Source of the DNA: Lolium rigidum
Taxonomy: Eukaryota > Streptophyta > Magnoliopsida > Poales > Poaceae
NCBI RefSeq assembly: GCF_022539505.1
Contig: NC_061510.1
Coordinates: 40,077,047-40,141,046 of the forward strand
DNA length: 64,000 nt
Direction: 5' to 3'
In this document: positions 10,745 through 22,016 of the stretch, one piece after another
Numbering within the stretch: position 1 is the first letter of the stretch
Layout: every line of letters starts with the position of its first letter
Made by a program: the position numbers and the translations under genes
The notes under the pieces: model-generated
The model's database searches: none
What the model saw: the letters and a program-made list of their open reading frames with translations, nothing else
Told to the model about the DNA's origin: nothing

Positions 10745-13700
10745 GTGGAACCAATTTGCCCGGATCCCATAGCGTTCCTGCCACCATATGTTTCCGACAT
10801 CCGGCTAGCTCAACCGTTTTCCGCATCTTCCAGCACCACTCCAGGTCGGATCCCCTCCCTCAAAGAACTCCAAGAAGAACTTGAAGGTCAAGCAAGGATG
10901 GCAACCAAGGTGCAGGAGGCGGAAAACAAGAGGGCTTCAAAAGCTCGGAACCGTGAAGGAGAACGGGGTCAATGGTGGCCCTGTGAAACCACTGATGTGG
11001 AGCTCAGAGAACTCCAGAACGAGGGCATGATCTCCGCCTACTGGAGCTTCATTCGTGACACCGACGTCCCCAAACCCGGAGCCGACGAAGTGGTCATGAC
11101 CAAGGCCTGGGTGGAGCGTGGATTGTCGCTCCCCTGCTCGGAGTTTTTCCCTCCGTCCTCGGCACATATGGGCTCCAGCCACACAACATCTGTCCCAACT
11201 CATACCTCCTCCTCTCCAACTTCGTTACTCTTTGCGAAGGGCACCTCGGAATCCGTCCGGATATCAAGTTGTGGCAGTTCTTCTTCCGAGTGAAGAAAGA
11301 AACAAAGGAAAAAGCAATGGTGAGCTGTGGGAGCATGACGTTCATGCTCCGACCTGGACGCATGTATCCGCCTCACGACTCGCACGAATCTGTCCGGTAT
11401 TGGAACGCCGGATGGTTCTATGAAAAGAACATCTCAGTTCCGAACGTCCACAAGGGCCTGCCCAAGTTCGTCAACGAACCTCCGGAGGAACTTGCGAGCT
11501 GGAGCTTCGTTCCCTCACTCGCCCTGACTCCGATATTGGAGAAGGCAGCGCGGAGAATATCTTGGCTAGTCCATGATGGGCTAACCGGAGCTCAACTTAC
11601 GCTTAGCTGGTTCACCCGGCGGATCCAGCCTCTGCGGCATAACGCGCGACTGATCTGCGCATACACCGGGGCGGATGACCTGCTCCGAGCTACCCGCCAC
11701 GACCTTCCGGCTGACTCTCTGAAAAGGAGAATCAAGACGCTCGTGAAGATAGGCCGTGGCCAGCCGGTCCCGGAACTGATTAAGGACATCTATACCAACG
11801 ACCAATGTCCTCCGGTAAACTCGATTCCCTTTGTTACTCCAATCTTCACAAGTTTTCAGATACTGATCTTATACTCATATGCTTATTTGCTTATTTCCTC
11901 CAGCTCGACACCCTGGCGGAGGAAAACTTTCGTACCATTCTTCGTGTTCCTGTCAGCGGCGACGGGGCGGAGGAGGATCCGGACGACGAAGAAGAGGAAG
12001 AGGAACAGGCACCCCGCAAGGCAGCCCCTCGACCTTCGAAGCGTCCCCGCGCCAAAGCTTCCGGTTCGAAGCCGGAGCTAGCGGCGAGGCCTCCGCCAAG
12101 AAGCCAAAGGCTGTGAAGCCCCTCCGCTAAACTCGAAGAGAGCGGAGCAAGCGCGCTTGAAGTTGCTAGCAACAGGCTGGCCAACGCTCGCGCCCCATCA
12201 TCCCCGGAGCCTCGTAAGTTTCCGAATATGGTACATCTCTTCTTGGATAAAAATTGTTTATGACGTGAACCCCTTTGCTTGCATGTAGGAATCCGAGCAC
12301 CGCCACCACCAAGACCACCAACCAAGAGCCCATCACCAAGTATATGAAAAAGTCTCCGGCTGTAGGTCCACCTACTCCAGCTCCGCCAAGCACATCTCAC
12401 ACTGCTCCCCAAGCATCTCCTCCCCAAGCAAATCGTTCTCCCCCACCTACCACCCATACTCCACCGGAAATCGTTCCGATCAGCAGTGAAAAGGTGGGCG
12501 GAGAAGATCCTCAAGGCAAAGGACCTGCTCAAGATGAAACAGGAGCACAAGGTCAAGGAGAAATTGAGGTTACTTCTTCCGAGAGGACCGGAGCTGAGTG
12601 CTGGCGACGTCGTCGTGTTTCCGAAGAATTTTGGAGATCCGGCCGACCTCACCTCCACCCCCAAGGCATACGCCACTAAGTTTTTCAACAAACTTGCGAG
12701 GCGGAAAAATGGGATCTTGAACAAGATTTGCTCAACGCCATGTTGGACAATGCACGGGGAAAATCCGATGTCGCCACCGCGGAGATTCAGGACTTCAAGA
12801 AGAATGTCGGTCATTTCCTCGACAAACTCGTACGCAAGCAAAAGGTACTCCCCGGTAGCCCCCAAGCATATAAGCGGAAACGTAGATATACGTTAGCGTT
12901 TAAATGCTTAGATGAATATCACTTACGGAAAGATTTTAAGTCGATGCAGTAGCCCCCAAGCATTGTGGCGGAAAAGTTCCGGCAATGATGCTTTAAAGGA
13001 ATCCACTGAAGCAGGCGGAATTCTTACTCCGGCTCTGTTTAACTTTACAGGAACAGCAGGCGCTGCACTACGAGCTGCATAAAAACATTGCCCTTCAGCG
13101 CCGCGTTACCTTGAGTCAAGCGGAAAATATCCGGACTCTGAAAGATGCGAACGCAGATCTGTCCAAACAACTTGCAGAAGCCCAAGGTTGGTTTCCGCCC
13201 TGTGCTTATCACTGAAGTCGTATTACAATTTTAACTTGTGTTATTATAGGTGCCTCCTCGTCCCTTGCCACAGCCTCTTCGGAGCTTGAAAACCTGCGCT
13301 CCTCGTACCAAGCATTGGAGATGAAACTAAAGGAGGCGGAACTGAAAAAGGAGCAAGCCGAGAAACAGCTGGCGGAGAAAAATTCCGAGCACGCCAGGGA
13401 AAAGGGCGAATTTATATTGAAGAGAAATGCTGACAGCGAGACGATCAAGAGGCAACAAAAAGAACTCACTGGGCTCCAAAAATATATGGAGACCGCGGAA
13501 CATCATTGGGACGTGCTCAGTGAGAACGTTTTGGGTACTACTCCAGAACCTGCCGGAAGACTTTTTCTCCGACTCTTTCTTGTGTGCTCAAACTGTTAAC
13601 TTATATCCGATTATCTTATGCAGAACCTCTTGGGTATCCGGAAAAGCGTCGGAATTTGTTCCCTCGAGACGATCTCCTTCAACTTGCCGGCGATGATTGC

Positions 13701-14257
13701 AAAGACCTCATTTCCGCCTCCCGGAAGATATGCTACAACTTGTCCATCAAAAGGAGTCGTACTTGCAAAGTGCGCAAGCTTATTCAAAAGATGGACGTTC
13801 TTCGGAGCTAGTGAAGGATCTTCAAGCATCATCTGCCCGAGGCGCAGCTGCGATGGCCTTGACCATGTGCTTAGCACACAACCCGGAGCTTGATCTTGAA
13901 CAGGTGACCGCCGCGGTTCCCTCGGACGCGGATGTCAATGCGCTCTTAGACGCGATGAACGGCTACGACACCCGCATCGCGCGCAGGATCCGGCATGACG
14001 AATTCTACGACAAGTTCGTGCTTCCCGCGGACGAACCCCTGGAAGCGGAACTTCAAGCGAAGCTCGACGCGGAAGCACGTCCTGCGGAATCCGGCTCCCA
14101 GTTTACCTGGACCAGCTCCAAGGATGCTCCCCAAGAGGAACCCAAGGACGGCGCTGCGTCTTCGTCGGAAGAAAGTGACGAGGACGTGTCGTCTCCGGCG
14201 AAGGATGCCGAAGAAAATGACCCAAAGGGCAAGGCTTCTCCTGCTAAGGGGGAGTGA
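10745..14257 (+). CDS. Antisense gene of the Tat element, intron-containing, with plant gypsy-type transposon domain
   Basis: Plus-strand gene opposite to gag-pol. The N-terminal region reads PSLKELQEELEG, then a block with LWQFFFRVKKE and GWFYEKN; I recognise this as the plant 'putative gypsy type transposon' domain (Pfam PF04195). A charged acidic linker follows, then a long coiled coil (about 13300-13500) and an acidic Ser/Glu-rich tail ending at 14257. The frame jumps are explained by canonical GT-AG introns at about 11815-11903, 12214-12288, 12845-13050, 13187-13249 and 13535-13623; a leader intron at about 10594-10672 is possible. Two or more extra frame breaks (near 11150, 12090 and 13745) suggest decay. 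The start codon is uncertain: an ATG at 10682 is followed by a stop near 10743. Function is unknown; similar antisense ORFs are known in Grande-type elements. Exon limits are inferred. Confidence 0.6.
11815..11903 (+). other. Predicted intron 1 of the antisense gene
   Basis: Starts GTAAAC, has a T-rich 3' half ending TTTCCTCCAG, and joins two coding blocks. The downstream block is the acidic Asp/Glu run near 11980. Confidence 0.6.
12214..12288 (+). other. Predicted intron 2 of the antisense gene
   Basis: Starts GTAAGT, an ideal donor, and ends TTGCATGTAG. It is AT-rich compared with the GC-rich coding sequence on both sides. Confidence 0.6.
12845..13050 (+). other. Predicted intron 3 of the antisense gene
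   Basis: Donor GTACTC after CAAAAG and acceptor TTAACTTTACAG. The interior is rich in stops, while the coding blocks on both sides have coiled-coil composition. Confidence 0.55.
13187..13249 (+). other. Predicted intron 4 of the antisense gene
   Basis: Donor GTTGGT after GCCCAAG and acceptor TTATTATAG. It is short and AT-rich, and separates two coiled-coil-coding exons. Confidence 0.55.
13535..13623 (+). other. Predicted intron 5 of the antisense gene
   Basis: Donor GTACTA after GAACGTTTTGG and acceptor ATCTTATGCAG. It joins the coiled coil to the C-terminal exon. Confidence 0.5.
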
Positions 14258-14831
14258 AAACTTTCTTCCTGCGGAAAAAACAATGCATCATTTTGGCCCC
14301 GGCGAGGGTTTGTAATAAGACTTTAAATTCTTAAGTAGTTAGGGACGAAACAATTATGCATGGGCGGAAACAACTTATCCTGCTATCCTTTAATATTATT
14401 CTGCATGTTTCGTTTTATGTTGGAAAGCAAGTGCTGATGTCGTTATTTTCCGGCTTGCTCGCTTGACCTTCCGCGAGCCGGAAGACCTTAGCCGGAAACG
14501 CTCGCCAGCGGCGACGAAACCCAATGGTAATCCGTCAATAACCGCGGAAACAAGCCCCCAAGCATAGGTGCCGGAAATCGCTACTAGGAATCCACGAGTT
14601 CGCAACGGATAACAATTTTATCGAGAAAACTTAAGCTTACGTCCTAAGGGACGATTTTTGAAAATCACAACTTTCATACACGCCTAGGCGGAAATATCCA
14701 GCTCTGCGGTTTTAGTCGGAAAACATACACGATCTAAAAAATGAACAAGTAAAGGAGGTAAATGACTCATAGAGTGAACCAAAAGCTTTATTTCATTGAT
14801 CATGTATAATATTGTTACAAGGTATGCAATT
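14258..14831. other. Spacer between convergent antisense gene and pol
   Basis: About 570 bp between the antisense gene stop (14257) and the pol stop (14832, opposite strand). No coding frame is supported. The sequence is AT-richer than its neighbours and should contain the 3' ends of both transcripts. No clear terminator signal was identified. Confidence 0.55.
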
Positions 14832-16210
14832 CTATGCTAAGTGTGGAAAGGACGTAGGCTGTGCAATGTTCCAAGGGCGATCTGTTTCGTCGTAGATATC
14901 ATCCGGATCCTCACGCTTGCGTTTCCGGCGCCAATTAGCAGGTCTGTCCCTCGGCTCTCGGAAATCAACAAGGTAGTACGATCCGTTGTGAAGCACTTTG
15001 CTAACGACGAAGGGTCCTTCCCATGGAGATTGCAACTTGTGATCTTTCACCTGGCGAAGGCGGAGAACCAGGTCTCCGGCCATGAACGAGCGATTCCGGA
15101 CTCGACGACTGTGATATCGTCGGAGCTTCTGCTGGTAGATGGCGGAGCGCTGGTCGGCTAAATTCCGAGCTTCTTCGATCAGGTCCACAGATAGCTGTCC
15201 GGCCTCGTCGAGCTGTTTCTTCATTATAGGCGGAAACTCGCGGCGAATCATGGATGATGTCGGAGGGAATCACGGCTTCGGATCCGTATACCGGGAAGAA
15301 TGGGGTAAACCCTGTTGACCTGTTAGGGGTAGTTCGCAAACTCCACAAGACGGCGTCCAACTCGTCGGCCCAAGCTCCGGCTGCTCGTCGCGGCGGTTCC
15401 TCGAGGCGTGGCTTGATTCACGATAATATTAGACCGTTTGCCCTTTCAACTTGACCATTGGACTGTGGGTGAGCCACGGATGCGAGGTCCAATCGAATCC
15501 CCATTGTTTCACAATAATCCTTCAATTCTCCCCGAGCGAAGTTTGTGCCATTATACTGTGATTATGCTTGTGTGGGATGCCGAATCTCATCACGAGGCTG
15601 CAGACAAATTTTAGTGCCGTAGCACCGTCGGCTTTTCTCATCGGCTTTGCCTCGATCCACTTGCTGAATTTGTCAACGGCGACCAATAGGTATTCAAAAC
15701 CGCCGGGAGATGATCTTTTTAACTTACCAACCATATCGAGCCCCCGGACCGCAAATGGCCGGGTGATAGGTATGGTCTTCAGCTCTTGGGCTGGGGCGTT
15801 TGGTTGAGTAGCGTAGTATCGACAACCTCGGCAGGTCTTGACTATTTTGTCGGCATCTTCTTTAGCTGTGAGCCAATAAAAGCCTAGCCGAAAAGCTTTT
15901 GCAACGAGTGACCTGGGAGCGGCATGGTGCCCGCAATCCTCTGCGTGGATCTCTCCGAGGATTTCAATGCCATCTTGATTGGAGACGCATTTGAGAAACA
16001 CCCCTGTTGCGCTTCGTTTGTAGAGCTGTCCATCAACAATTGTGTAGGATCGTGCTCGTCGATGATGCGGCGCGCGAGGACCTCATCCTCCGGCAGCTTC
16101 GATCGATGAGGTAATCCGGGAAAGGCTGTGTCCAAGCCGGAATGGTAGCTAGTACCTCTCCGGCCGGAGACACTCGCCACCTCCGGGTTTTCCGGGTTAG
16201 CGCCCTTCAC
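14832..16210 (-). pseudogene. Integrase of the Tat element
   Basis: Minus-strand fragments in several frames. An N-terminal zinc region with HAEDCGHH and CRGCRYYA is followed by the start of the catalytic core (RGLDMVGKL, VAVDKFSKWIEA) and RFGIPH. After a break near 15530 come SLRTTPNRSTGFTPFF and a C-terminal domain with GDLVLR, GPF and YYLVD. The order matches Ty3 integrase. Frame changes near 15240 and 15530 and internal stops make it non-functional. The stop is at 14832. Confidence 0.82.
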
Positions 16211-17399
16211 GGAGGGTATCCGGAGATGCTCCGGGAAGATTCCGGGCGGAATTGGCTTTCGCCGGATCCGAGCTTGGATAGCATGTCCGCCGCTGTGTTA
16301 TCGTCTCTCCGACGTACTTGACTTCGTATCCGAGGAAGCACTTGGCGATCTCATCAACTTCGTCTCTGTAGGCTGCCATGACGGAATTTACGGCGTTCCG
16401 GGTTCCGGCTACTTGTTGTGCCACCAAGTCGGAATCTCCACAGCATATGATGTGCTTGATCCCAATTTCCTTAGCGATGCGCGGACCGTGTAGTAGAGCC
16501 TCATATTCCGCCATGTTATTTGTAGCTTCGAAGTGGATGCTGCGAACGTACTTGCGGTTCTTCTCCGGTAGGGGACTTCGGGGTGACTCCGGCTCCCGAG
16601 CCTTGATGCTGCTTGGATCCGTCGAAGTGCATGACCCATGTTTACGGTTCCGGCTCCGGACTTGCATCCGGAGCTTCGTCCAATCTGCAACGAAATCTGC
16701 CAATACTTGGGATTTTACCGCAGTCCCTGGCTTGTAAGCGATGTCGAAGGCGGATAATTCAATGCCCCATTTAGCCGTCCGTCCTGTTGCGTCAGAGTTG
16801 TTGAGAATTGTTGACGGCGGAGCCTTGCTCACAACTGTTACTAGGTGCTCTTGAAAGTAGTGTCTCAGCTTCCGGCTGCCTAGGAAAACTCCATAAGCTA
16901 GCTTCTGAAAGTGAGGGTATCTTTGCTTTGACTCCGTCGGCACCTCGCTTATGTAGTAGACAGGTCTTTGGACGTCATATTCATGACCTTCTTCCTTTCG
17001 CTCCACCACGATGACGAGGCTGATGACTTTGTTGGTGGCTGCCAGATAAAGGAGCATTGGCTCTGACTCTGCTGGGGCTGCCAGGATAGGTGGGGAGGTA
17101 AGTATTTCCTTCAACCCTCGAAGAGCTGCGTCAGCTGCGTCGTCCCAGACAAATTTGTCTGTTTTCTTCAACAACTTGTACGAGAGGTAGCGCCTTCTCG
17201 CCAAGACGGCTAACAAACCTGCGATTGCTGCGACACAACCGGTTAGTCGTTGCACATCTTTGAGACAAGTTGGCCGTTTGATACACGGGATTGCCTTGAT
17301 CTTTTCCGGGTTAACCTCAATGCCTCTGTGAGAGACTATGAAGCCAAGGAGTTTTCCGGCTGGCACGCCAAAGACGCACTTCAGCGGATTCAACATCAT
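16197..17399 (-). pseudogene. RT C-terminus, RNase H and extra RNase H of the Tat element
   Basis: A 400-codon open frame on the minus strand. It begins in the RT thumb (LNPLKCVFGVPAGKLLGF), continues through the RT-linked RNase H (LRHYFQEH, WGIELSAFDIAYKPGTAVKSQ) and ends with a second RNase H-like domain containing NNMAEYEALLHG and GDSDLVAQQV. The additional RNase H between RT and integrase is a known trait of Tat-lineage elements. The frame after it runs out of register into the integrase fragment. Confidence 0.82.
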
Positions 17400-17426
17400 C
17401 TTGTACCGACGGAGATTCTCAAAGGT

Positions 17427-18374
17427 TTATGTGAGGTCGCTGATCAAGTCGGATCCTTTCCGGGTCATGACCGCGATGTCGTCGACGTAGGCGTGCACGT
17501 TCCGGCCAATTTGGTCCTTCGAGGCACCGCTGCATCGTACGTTGGTAGGTGGCACCTGCGTTTTCAAACCAAAAGGCATAGTAACATAGCGGTAAGTACC
17601 AAACGGGGTAATGAATGAAGTCGCCTTTTGGTCGGATTCCTTCATCCGGATACGATGGTACCCGGAATACGCATCAAGAAAACACGAAGTTCCGCCCCGC
17701 CGTCGAATCAATGACTTGGTCAATGCGCGGCAAGGGGAACGGATCCTTCGGGCAATGCTTGTTCAAGCCGAGTAATCGATGCACATTCTTAGTATTTCGG
17801 TGTTCTTTTTGGGTACAAGGACGGGATTCGCGACCCAATCGGTGTGGATAACTTCTATTACAAAACCTGCTTCTAGTAACTTTGCTAATTCCATTCCTAT
17901 GGCGCGGCGCTTCTTATCTCCAAAGCGTCGCATAGCTTGCTTCACCGGTTTAGCCCCCGGATTTATGTTGAGGTAGTGCTCGGCGAGTTCCCTAGGTACT
18001 CCGGACATGTCAGAAGGTTGCCATGCGAAGATATCCATGTTAGCGCGGAGGAACTCGACGAGCGCGCTTTCCTATTTGGGGTCCATGTTAGCTCCGATCG
18101 AGACTTGCTTGGAATCGTCGCCTTCCTTGAAGTTGACTTTCTTGGTCTCTATCGCGGCCCTGAAGGAGTTTTTCTGTTCGGAGATCTGCTTCTTGGTGGT
18201 CTGCATCTCAGTCGGATCCACCGCGGCTCTGTAGCCTTTCAGCTCTTCTCCGGATATGACGGACTCGCGAAGGCGGCTTCGCCCAACTCGCACTCGTGAG
18301 CCTTTTTGTAGTCTCCGGTTATGGTGATCATACCATTGGGACCCGGAATCTTGAGCTTGTTGTAGATATAGCAC
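17427..18374 (-). pseudogene. Reverse transcriptase N-terminal and palm region of the Tat element
   Basis: Three minus-strand fragments in sequence: a linker with PTEMQTTKKQ; an RT entry block with DIFAWQPSDMSGVP and VLVPKKN; then FLDAYSGYHRIRM and the catalytic motif AYVDDIAVMTR (YVDD in place of the commoner YIDD). At least two frame changes separate them, near 17730-17760 and 18050-18070. RT copies the RNA genome into DNA; this copy could not be translated as one protein. Confidence 0.82.
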
Positions 18375-18942
18375 GCTCTTGCGTGGAACTTGTGGTAGGT
18401 GGGCCTGCCGAAGATGACGTGGTAGGAGCTCTTGAAGGGCACAACTTCAAACGTGATCTTTTCTTCGCGGAAATTATGAACATCGCCGAAAGCCACGGGA
18501 AGTGTGATGCTGCCAAGGGAGTTCGCCTTCTTACCCGGAACCACGCCGTGAAACTCAGTGTTGCTGTGTTTGAGCTGTTCCTTGGTGAGGTTCATCCGCT
18601 CCAGAGTCTCCAGGTACATGATGTTCAAGCTGGCTCCGCCATCCATGAGGCACTTGGAGAAGTCATACCCGTCTATGCGGGGACTCACAACCAAGGCGTA
18701 GTATTCTTTTGGCACAATGGCGGGATGATCCTCCCTGTCAAATGTGCACGGAACTTCCGACCACCGACATGCTGCGGCACGGCCGGAAGCGTGGCGTTCA
18801 GGATCCGGGTAGCTGATTTTGTAGCGCGGACTGTGGGGGTTCCGAGGAAGGTGTGGTAAGCCCCCACGCTCTTTTTCTCGAAGGGGTTGGATTTACCTGC
18901 GGATCCGGCTTTGGGATCCGGCGAGTTATCATCCTCGTCCAT
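18239..18942 (-). pseudogene. Aspartic protease region of the Tat element
   Basis: The minus-strand frame at 18239-18715 holds the protease active site as DGGAS in SKCLMDGGASLNIM, with HVIFGRPTYHKFHARACY downstream, which is the Tat-type fold end. The frame at 18685-18942 supplies the Gag-protease linker (GKSNPFEKKSVGAYHTFLG). The two overlap in different frames, so the junction is shifted. Confidence 0.78.
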
Positions 18943-19239
18943 CGCCTCGGAGCTGTCCTCCTCCTTGTCCTTGTTCTTGCCCTTGCCTCCTTTGCCGCGT
19001 GGGCGGTGCTTCCGGGCTCGCTTGTATCCTGCCTCCGGGTCGTTCTTTAGGTCGTTGACCCACTTGCAGTTGCGGTTGGTGTGTGTGGACTTCCCGTAGC
19101 CGGATCCAAGTGGGCCGGGCAGGGCATGTCTCTGTACTCCTCGTAGGTTTGCGGGGCGCGGGATCCGCCGGCGGTGACCTCGGTGCCATGCTGCGCGACC
19201 CCTGCCGGCTCCGCCTCCGCGGCCGCGTCCTCTTCCGCC

Positions 19240-21957
19240 TCACGAACCTCCGCGTTGGAACGCCATGGCGACCATGTCGGATCCGCCACTCTTCTGGTCA
19301 TCAGGGTTTTTGCGTTTGTGGCCGCTGCTGTTACCGTTATCACGGTTCTTCTTTTGTTGGTGCAGGGGGATTGTTGTAGCTGCGATATCACCGCCTGCGT
19401 CGTCATCGGCGGCAGTGTGATCACTGGCAATGGAGATCATCTCATCCAAAGTCAGTTTGTTGGCGTTAGCCAAACATGTAAGCTTATGCCTCGGCAATCC
19501 TCCTCTCTGCAGTCCACCAATGAAGGCGTACATGGCGGTGGTGTGGTCGACGTTTTCGCACTCGTTCCTGCATGCCAACCATCGTGTGAGGAAGTTTCTT
19601 GAGGATTCTCCCTTCTTACGGATACAAGCTTGTAAGTCGCTTGCCGTGGCGAGGTCTTTTGTAGGTGCCTCCGAAGTGTTTCTCAAAAGCGGTCTTCGGG
19701 TCGAACCAGCAAAAGATGGAGTTTTTCTCGAGGTCAGCTGAGCCGGATCCGGGCTGGTCCTACAAGGTACAAGCTGGAGCATGCGGCGAGCGATATTAGG
19801 GGTTCCTCCGGCAAAGGTTATTGCATTGTAGTAATCCTCAATCCGGGTATCCGGCCTTTCGGTGCCATCATAATGCTTCGGGTTTCCGGGTAGCTTGAGG
19901 GAGCTCCTTGGCTTTGGTTCCTCTCGAATCATCCTGCCAAAGCACTTTGGTCCGATGTAGTCGGTTACGTATTCGTTGAGGCGTTCCCGCGCGTCGCGCG
20001 AGCCGTGACGGGGGGACTGTGAGCGAGAGCGAGATCTCCGGCCACCGCCTCCGCCTCCACCTCCGCCGCCACCGCTAGGTGGTGGTGAGGGAGACCTGCG
20101 AGGGGGCCGATCCGACCTCCTGCTTCCGCTGCAGATTCTCCCCGGCCCTCCCGGTGCGGCTCCGGCTCCCGTGGCTGCCTTCGCCGTGACGGCTGGCTGC
20201 CACTGGTCGTTCCGGCTCCGGCGGGGCTCGGGTCGCGCTCCTCATTCCGGCTCCTCCTAGGCTCGGGCTCACGATCATTGTTCGATTCCGGCGAGGTTCC
20301 GGCGTGCGCTCCCTGTTCCGGTTTCCGGAGGGCATCACGATGTCGCGGATAACAATTCCACCATGCCCTTGAGGCCTGGTGTTTCCGGCTGGACTATGGC
20401 GACGAGGGGGACGCGGGTAACCATTAGGCGGAGGAGAGGCGTTGCGGTACTTGTCTCGTCCAGAGTACATTGCATCCTTTCCCTTTCTCGGATGCGACGG
20501 TGGTGTCTTTGATGGTACGGGGATCGGATTTGGGTGTTCCCGGCTTTCCTTCGCGTTCGAGGATCCGGTTCGCGACTCGTCATCTCGATGGCGATTGTTG
20601 TGGGCGTCCTTCGCGCAGTGGAGACGCAATGCTCCGGGTTAGATTCCAACTTGCGCGAAGTATCTGCCTTGCTCTGCTGTTTAACCGCTGAAGCGACGAG
20701 CGTGCGCAAGTAGTTGATGTCAATCTCCTCGTCACTTTTCTTCAGAATTTCTGCAGCTTTCGCCATATTGTCCTTTGGGGTGGCGAGCGGCTGCTGTTCG
20801 GCGAGGGTTGCGAAGTTGATCCTGCGGGGAGGGATTGCTTCTCCGACGATTCTATCAGCCTCCGCATGTGCGTAGGTCATTTTCACCTCCCACTCCTTTC
20901 TCATACTCTTGACTTGCTCGAGCGTTGCGGTGACTTCGCGATCCTGTCTTTCAAAGCGATCCATGATCAGTGCAGCTTCTTCCCTCTCATCCAATATAGC
21001 AGCTGCGGTGTTGGCAAACTTTTTGGCTGTGGCCAGCATCTCCTTTCTAGTGGCCTCTAAAGCCTCCGGATCTGCGGCATCGCCGAGGGTTATTGGCTTG
21101 TTGAGGACGTCGACTTTGCGACCAAATCCATGCGTGCTTGTGCAACTATCTCTTCGGGCGACAGGAGGCTCTCCGAGGAAGGATCCCTACGGGGCCGCTC
21201 CCGTGACATCGGAGATCCGTGGTGGGATGGGCTGGGGGTCGGATTGAGTGCCTGCCTCTTCGATCCGTTTTCTCCGAGCGCCGCTACGGTTGCAAGTACT
21301 CGCTTTGGGCTGGACGGAATCGACTTCAGGCTGTTCACCGTATCCGAGTTCCGTCACCTTGCGATCAAACTCTGCAGTGTCCATGGACTGGGTGTCTCCG
21401 GAGATTGGGCTTAGATTTCCCAAAATCGACTCTTCAACCGGAGTTTCGCTTTCTCCGACAGCCTCTTGCTGATCCGGAGCAGCGTTGTTTTCCGGGGCCT
21501 CGACACTGCTCGGGACCGGCTCCGGCTTCATGAGGGGCGGTTCCGGCGGTATGGGCCAAGAAGTGTACGAAGTGACACCTTTGCTTCTCTAACACACAGG
21601 AGACCCGGGCGGATGCGCATTGGTCTTCCACCGTTACTTCCTGCTCGGGGGCGGATTGGGTGGGTTTTGATTTTTCGGATCTAAGGCGGAATCTTCGCTA
21701 GGAAGTTCCTGCGTCTCGAATCGGATCTTCGCGGCTGCGTCCTGCTCGGCGGCGGTCGCGTCGGCGCTACTTACCGGTGGGTTTCCGTCGGAATCGACGG
21801 TTTCCCCGATGAAGATGTGTATGCCGCCAAGCGGGACGATGGAGAGCTTGACGGGGTCGGTTTTAGCCGGAATCCAACACTCATCCGGAGGGACGATCGG
21901 CAGATTTCCGGCGTAAAGGACACGCCCCACGGCGATGGTGTCGTCGTAGCTTCCCAT
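19240..21957 (-). pseudogene. gag: Gag of the Tat element
   Basis: The likely start is the ATG at 21957 (context CCGCCATGGG), about 40 bp after the PBS. An N-terminal part (IVPPDECWIPAKTDPVKLS) and a variable acidic/proline region are followed by a helical stretch (ATLAEQQPLATPKDNMAKA near 20790) and an Arg-rich linker. The conserved Gag core lies at 19240-19932 with GNPKHYDGTERPDTRIEDYY and MYAFIGGLQRGGL. Gag forms the particle and binds RNA. Frame changes near 20600, 21100 and 21600, and stops in the linker to protease, break the gene. Confidence 0.75.
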
Positions 21958-21997
21958 GGCGGAACCCTCCCGGTTCCGGCCTCCGGACGCCGCGAGG

Positions 21998-22014
21998 CCC
22001 CACGGTGGGCGCCA
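21998..22014 (-). other. Primer binding site of the Tat element
   Basis: On the minus strand this reads TGGCGCCCACCGTGGGG, two bases after the 5' LTR end. It starts with TGG, complementary to a tRNA CCA end. Which tRNA is used was not determined. Confidence 0.65.
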
Positions 22015-22016
22015 AG

